Positions 59,980-64,000 of a stretch of 64,000 nt of DNA are shown one piece after another. A program made the translations under genes and the position numbers. The notes below the pieces were generated by a model. It was not told where the DNA came from, made no database searches, and saw nothing but the letters and a program-made list of their open reading frames with translations. Numbering within the stretch: position 1 is the stretch's first letter; each line of letters starts with the position of its first letter. The stretch comes from an uncultured Eubacteriales bacterium (GTDB taxonomy: Bacteria > Bacillota > Clostridia > Oscillospirales > Oscillospiraceae): positions 1 to 64,000 of the forward strand of contig USAC01000002.1 of assembly GCA_900552475.1 (NCBI GenBank), in the 5' to 3' direction.

Positions 59980-60804
59980 TCAGCACTCCAGCCGGTCAGC
60001 AGCGACGGAGAGCCAGGAGCCTTGGAAGTCCTCGATGCGCCCGGCGTCCACCAGAGCCGCCAGCGCCGGGTCGATGGGCATCTGAGCCAGCAGGGGCAGG
60101 CCATAGCGGTCGGCGGCCTCCTGCGTCTTGCCCTCACCGAAGAGGTAGATCTTCCTGCCGCAGTCGGGACAGGCCAGATAGCTCATATTCTCCACCAGAC
60201 CGACGATGGGGATGTTCATCATCTGAGCCATCTTCACGGCCTTTTCCACCACCATACCCACCAAATCCTGCGGGCTGGTGACGATGATGACGCCGTCCAC
60301 CGGCAGGGTCTGGAACACGTTCAGAGCCACGTCGCCGGTTCCGGGGGGCATATCCACGAACATATAGTCCACGTCCTGCCACAGCACGTCGCCCCAAAAC
60401 TGCTGCACCACGCCGCCGATGACGGGGCCACGCCAGATGACGGGGTCAGTCTCGTGCTCCAGCAGCAGGTTTACGCTCATCAGCTGGATGCCGGTCTCCG
60501 TCTGCACCGGGAGGATGGCATCCTCGGAGCCAACGGCCCGGCCGTGGATGCCGAAGCACTTGGGGATGGAGGGGCCGGTGACGTCGGCGTCCAGAATGGC
60601 GGTGCGGTGGCCCCGGCGCTGCATGGTGACGGCCAACTGGCTGGTGACCATGGATTTGCCGACGCCGCCCTTGCCGGAGACGACGCCGTAGACCTTACGG
60701 ACATGGCAGCCCTCATGAAGGGGCTTGATCTGGAAGGGGCTTCCGCCCTGACGGTCAGCGCAGCTCTCGCCGCAGCTGCTGCAATCGTGGGTACATTCAC
60801 TCAT
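59980..60804 (-). CDS. Mrp/NBP35-type Fe-S cluster carrier ATPase
   Basis: Deviant-Walker P-loop ATPase that carries and delivers Fe-S clusters. The 274-residue product has an N-terminal cysteine cluster CTHDCSSCGESC (residues 4-15, as in NBP35-type members), the P-loop VVSGKGGVGKSMVTSQLA near 41, DADVTGPSIPKCFG near 78, and the C-terminal cluster-binding CPDC near 214. Length is normal. It is transcribed leftwards after the CmpB-like gene with a 57-base gap. Confidence 0.93.
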   Translation of the reverse strand: MSECTHDCSSCGESCADRQGGSPFQIKPLHEGCHVRKVYGVVSGKGGVGKSMVTSQLAVTMQRRGHRTAILDADVTGPSIPKCFGIHGRAVGSEDAILPVQTETGIQLMSVNLLLEHETDPVIWRGPVIGGVVQQFWGDVLWQDVDYMFVDMPPGTGDVALNVFQTLPVDGVIIVTSPQDLVGMVVEKAVKMAQMMNIPIVGLVENMSYLACPDCGRKIYLFGEGKTQEAADRYGLPLLAQMPIDPALAALVDAGRIEDFQGSWLSVAADRLEC

Positions 60805-60861
60805 GGGAATATCTCCTTTATTATAATAGTAGCTTCAAAGGTGCTGAGATGCTGATGGGAA

Positions 60862-61704
60862 TTACTTCTTGTCCTTCTGACCGGGGCGCTTTTCACGCAG
60901 CAGGTCCAGCAGCTTTCTGCTGTGGCGCTTGGAACGCAGATCGGGGTGGGAACGGAGCAGACGGCGCTCGAAGAGGTCCTCGCCGCTGCGGAGCTGGGCC
61001 AGATACAGCTTCTTCTCCTTGAGGAAGTCGTCGTTAGCGTCCTCTAAGCCGGCCATGAAGCGGTCGGTGACCTCCTCCAGACGGCCTTCATACTTCTGCT
61101 GCAGCTGGGCGGCCTTCTCCTCCAGATGGGAGCGGATCTCCTGCCGCACCTTCTGCAGATCGTCCAGACGGTGGGACAGCTGGATGGCGCTGCGGACGGA
61201 GAGGACGTTATCCATGAGATACAGGCCGAAGAGGAACGAGGCCACAGGGATGGTGTAGGCGGAGCCGATGTGGAACAGCCACGCCATCACTGGCGGATTC
61301 ACAACATGGCACAACAGCACGCAGGCCAGACCGAACAGCAGGCTGTTCTGCAGACAGATGCGGCCGTTGAGCTGGATCTTCTTGCGGCTGTAATCCCACC
61401 AGCGCATATGGAAGACGGCCTCCATAAACCAGCTGGTGAAGTACTCCAGCGCAGAGGTCAGCGCCATGCCCGCCAGAAAGGTCAACAGGGGATTTTTCAG
61501 GCCCCCGTGTAATACATATAGCACCAAAAGGGCGCCGTGTCCATAGATGGGGCAGATAAAACCGTTCAAAAAGCCACGTTTTTCGCAGATGTGGCCCTTG
61601 CCCACGGAGCAGTAGAACATTTCGCCCACCCAACCGGCGGCACTGTAAATCATCAGCAGCAGGAAAAATACACAGAGATTTTCAAAGGTGTTCAGCGGGA
61701 ACAT
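60862..61704 (-). CDS. CmpB-like (PF06541) membrane protein with coiled-coil tail
   Basis: Six-helix membrane domain (about residues 1-170) of the 'putative ABC-transporter type IV' family, with the conserved YSAAGWVGEMFYCSVGKG near 21 and RGFLNGFICPIYGHGALL near 42, then a cytoplasmic charged helical tail of about 110 residues likely to be a coiled coil. No ATPase of a transporter is adjacent, so an ABC role is only a family label. It overlaps the upstream ATPase gene by 13 bases. Confidence 0.8.
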   Translation of the reverse strand: MFPLNTFENLCVFFLLLMIYSAAGWVGEMFYCSVGKGHICEKRGFLNGFICPIYGHGALLVLYVLHGGLKNPLLTFLAGMALTSALEYFTSWFMEAVFHMRWWDYSRKKIQLNGRICLQNSLLFGLACVLLCHVVNPPVMAWLFHIGSAYTIPVASFLFGLYLMDNVLSVRSAIQLSHRLDDLQKVRQEIRSHLEEKAAQLQQKYEGRLEEVTDRFMAGLEDANDDFLKEKKLYLAQLRSGEDLFERRLLRSHPDLRSKRHSRKLLDLLREKRPGQKDKK

Positions 61705-63896
61705 ACACTACCTCCGTTCAGGGTAAGAATGTGGACGCCGGGGCGGCCCGCCAGATAGGTCCGCTCCCGGTCATGGCAGGTGAACAGCAGAATTTGACGA
61801 TTCTGACTCTCTTGGAGCAGCCACTCCAGCGCAGCGGCCAGCCGCTGGTCATCGAAGGAGGCGAACACGTCATCCAGGATCAGAGGGACATGCTTCTCCG
61901 GCGGCAGTACCAGCTGACAGATGGCCAGCCGCACCGCCAGATACAGCTGATCGGCGGCGCCTTGGCTCAGCACCTGAATGCTGCGGGGTGTGGGGTCACC
62001 GGAGGGCTCGGCGGAGAGAGCCAGCGTCCTGTCCAGCAGTACCTTGTCGTAGCGCCCTCCCGTCAGGGCGGAGAAAATTTCCGCCGTGCGAGCGCCCAGC
62101 GCCGGGGAGAAACGGTTTTGCAGGGTCTGGTTGGCGGCGGACAGGGCGTCCATGGCCAGTTGGATCGCTTCGTATTCGGATTGCAGGCTCTCCAGCTTTC
62201 GGCGCTTCTCGGCCAGCTGGGCCGTCAGTTCTGAGGGGTCACGGGTCGCCTGCAGCTGGCCGGAGATGGTATCCAGCCGGGTGCGTGCGGCGGCCAATTG
62301 GGCTTGCGCCTCCGGGATGGCGGAGCGCATGGCTTCGACGGAACGGGAGGGCCGGGGCAGAGGAATGGCCGGATCCGGCAGCTCCCCCTGCGGCAGACGC
62401 TCCTCCAACAGGCGGCAGTACATCTGTGCCTGCTCCTGAGCGGTTTGGGCCGATCGGAGGGCGGTGCGGCTGCGGCGGGCGGCGGACAGGGCCACCTGTA
62501 CGGCAGGCAGATCCACAGCGGTGGAATGGAAGGCTCGGACCCGTGCCAGCAGCGCCAGCAGCTGGGCCTGATCGTTATGAGCCATGGCTTCGGCGGCGGC
62601 TGCGGCGGCATCGGCGCTGCGAGTGGCCTCCTGAGCCTCCGTCAGTAGAGGGAGATACTCTGCAATCTGCCGCTGTAAGGTGCTCCGCTGGTCGTCTGCC
62701 TGCTGCTTCGCCTTGGCGTGACGATGGCGGGATACTATATCATATAGCAGAGCGGCGGCACCGACTGCACCACAGAGAATGGGCGCATACACAGGCAGAT
62801 GCAGCAGCACGCAGGCTACGGCCCCGACCAGCAGAAGAAGTCCCACAGGCAGGGGCAGCTTCGATGGTGCGGGCGGGTCCGTCAGGGCGGACAGGCGGCT
62901 TTGCAGCTGCGGCCCGTCGGCGGGAGAGAGGGGGTGCGCCGTGCAGCGGGCCATGGCCTCGGCGGCCTGCCGGCGCAGCTGGGCCGCTTGCTCCGTGGCC
63001 TGCCGCCGGGCGGCGATGGACTGAGTCAGAGCGGTAGCTTGTCCCTCCAGCTGGGAGAGTGTCTCCTCGTCCGGTAGGACGTCGCAGCGCTGCTCCAACT
63101 GCCGATACTGCTGCTGGGCGGCGGAGAGAGCGGCCTGGGCCTCCTCGTATTGGCGGCGGGCGGCCTGACGCTCCAGCTGCTGCCATTGGGCAGCTTGTTG
63201 CTGAAGCTCCTCCAGTCGGGTCTGGGTATCTTGCAGCCGGAGCCGAGCGGTGTCAAGCTGCTCCCGCAGGCTCTCCTGCCGGGCCAGCGCATCCTCCAGC
63301 TGGGCGATTTCCTGCTCCAGTGCCGGGATCTGTCCGGTGGAGCGGTTGGCTCGCCGGGCGTTCAGCTGCTTTTTCAGCCGCTCATAGCTCTCGGAGTAGG
63401 AGGTGTCCTCCTCGCCAGTGGAGATCAGAGCAGCGATGCGGCGCTCCAGCTCGGCGTCCTGATCCACCGCCAGAGCATTCTGGCCGATGAAGGCGCTGCG
63501 CAGAAACACCTCCCGTGGAATGCCCAGCAGATACTGACCGGCCTCGGCGGCGGGGATGCCGGGGACGGGGTCGGCGGTGCCGGTGTAGGTGAGATGGGCA
63601 TCACCCATGGGGGCGGTGGTCCGTCTGGTCTCCCGCAGGAGGGTATAGCGGGCGTCGCCGTTCCGCAGCAGTAGCCGCCCCTGCATGGGGGAACCGCTCC
63701 ACGGGGCGTAGCGGTTCTTGTCAGCCAGCAGCCCCCGCTCCTTGGTGGGGACGCCGTACAGCATATTTTGAAGGAACCGGCACCAAGTGGACTTGCCGGA
63801 TTCATTGGGGGCGCAGATCACATTCAGCCCCGGCTGAAGGTCCAGCTGGGAGCCGTTCAGTCTGCCAAAGGTGGCGCTCATCTGCTCGATCTGCAA
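61692..63896 (-). CDS. YhaN/SMC-like AAA ATPase with long coiled coil
   Basis: 734-residue ATPase related to YhaN and the Rad50/RecF group, expected to act with a YhaO-type nuclease in DNA repair. Walker A PNESGKST near residue 31, ATP-dependent contact IGQNALAVDQD near 139, long coiled coil halves (about 165-330 and 400-590), signature LSQGAADQLYLAVR near 625 and Walker B LILDDVFASFDD near 656. Two hydrophobic stretches around 345-385 interrupt the coil, as in YhaN. Start is TTG at 63896 after GAGGTGAT. The partner nuclease gene is not in the window. Confidence 0.85.
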   Translation of the reverse strand: MQIEQMSATFGRLNGSQLDLQPGLNVICAPNESGKSTWCRFLQNMLYGVPTKERGLLADKNRYAPWSGSPMQGRLLLRNGDARYTLLRETRRTTAPMGDAHLTYTGTADPVPGIPAAEAGQYLLGIPREVFLRSAFIGQNALAVDQDAELERRIAALISTGEEDTSYSESYERLKKQLNARRANRSTGQIPALEQEIAQLEDALARQESLREQLDTARLRLQDTQTRLEELQQQAAQWQQLERQAARRQYEEAQAALSAAQQQYRQLEQRCDVLPDEETLSQLEGQATALTQSIAARRQATEQAAQLRRQAAEAMARCTAHPLSPADGPQLQSRLSALTDPPAPSKLPLPVGLLLLVGAVACVLLHLPVYAPILCGAVGAAALLYDIVSRHRHAKAKQQADDQRSTLQRQIAEYLPLLTEAQEATRSADAAAAAAEAMAHNDQAQLLALLARVRAFHSTAVDLPAVQVALSAARRSRTALRSAQTAQEQAQMYCRLLEERLPQGELPDPAIPLPRPSRSVEAMRSAIPEAQAQLAAARTRLDTISGQLQATRDPSELTAQLAEKRRKLESLQSEYEAIQLAMDALSAANQTLQNRFSPALGARTAEIFSALTGGRYDKVLLDRTLALSAEPSGDPTPRSIQVLSQGAADQLYLAVRLAICQLVLPPEKHVPLILDDVFASFDDQRLAAALEWLLQESQNRQILLFTCHDRERTYLAGRPGVHILTLNGGSVCSR

Positions 63897-63936
63897 GGGA
63901 TCACCTCTTTATCATATATGGTTCATGTCGCCGGAT

Positions 63937-63965
63937 AGTATACCACAGAAGCGGTCATTTGTCAC
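63937..63965 (-). promoter_or_regulatory. Promoter of yhaN-like operon
   Basis: Minus strand: GTGACA (63965-63960), 17-base spacer, TATACT (63942-63937). The promoter directly precedes the TTG-started gene. Confidence 0.6.
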
Positions 63966-64000
63966 TGGCTTTATGGACGGAGAAAAAACGAAAATTTTTT

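Noticed and set aside
60862..61704. ABC transporter system around the CmpB-like protein
   Set aside because: The adjacent ATPase is an SMC/YhaN-type repair protein, not a transporter ATPase, so the family label gives no transport assignment.

Overview
The window looks like a chromosomal contig from a GC-rich, strictly anaerobic gut Clostridium of the Oscillospiraceae type. The evidence is the Firmicutes housekeeping order mreD-mreC-maf-dut, U32 peptidase-zapA, dnaD-dnaC and a noc-like parB; a glycyl radical enzyme; NEAT-type heme surface proteins; and intergenic repeats typical of that lineage. I cannot name genus or species. The first 72 bases are an almost pure C run that cuts into mreD and is probably a sequencing artefact at a contig end.

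Layout. 0-12.7 kb: cell shape, nucleotide hygiene, replication accessory genes, a ParB/Noc protein, a VanW protein, an exonuclease and a MATE pump. 12.8-18.2 kb: a small membrane-protein gene with its own promoter and terminator, then a complete livKHMGF branched-chain amino acid transporter. 18.2-20.2 kb: small metal/NO-related proteins. 20.2-32.7 kb: a heme/iron acquisition locus read leftwards (DtxR-like regulator, 1399-residue NEAT surface protein, Shp-like heme protein, substrate-binding lipoprotein, FecCD permease, ATPase, two ABC half-exporters, then YgbA-NO and YbaN family genes). Two paired dyads lie in its control regions. 32.8-38.9 kb: a glycyl radical enzyme with its activase, divergent from a GntR/TrkA-C regulator and a sodium:solute symporter. 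39-40.6 kb: a tyrosine integrase beside a tRNA Val-Glu-Met cluster. 40.7-49.1 kb: mnmA, a histidine-kinase-like protein lacking its histidine, gap, a secreted glycosidase-like protein, an HMA protein, an ECF S component and an ornithine/alanine racemase-like enzyme. 49.2-51.2 kb: a decayed patch (IS200 remnant, alcohol dehydrogenase remnant, GC-rich repeats). 51.2-59.05 kb: a small integrative element in tRNA-Thr. 59-64 kb: tRNA-Thr, tRNA-Asp, a small anchored protein, Mrp ATPase, a CmpB-like membrane protein and a YhaN-like SMC ATPase.

The most interesting signal is a vitamin B12 theme. Two closely similar cobalamin riboswitches, each followed by an intrinsic terminator, lie on the minus strand. 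One (36381-36483) leads into the glycyl radical enzyme, suggesting a B12-independent enzyme made when B12 is scarce. The other (57250-57362) leads into a surface protein with a DUF4430 domain and an alpha/alpha-barrel repeat, the same two modules that make up animal intrinsic factor and transcobalamin. That second gene is the main cargo of a 7.8-kb integrative element flanked by a 49-bp direct repeat of the tRNA-Thr 3' half. So the window appears to hold a mobile, riboswitch-controlled, transcobalamin-like B12 capture protein. In this copy both the cargo and the element's integrase carry single-base frameshifts, so it is decaying or the sequence has indel errors.
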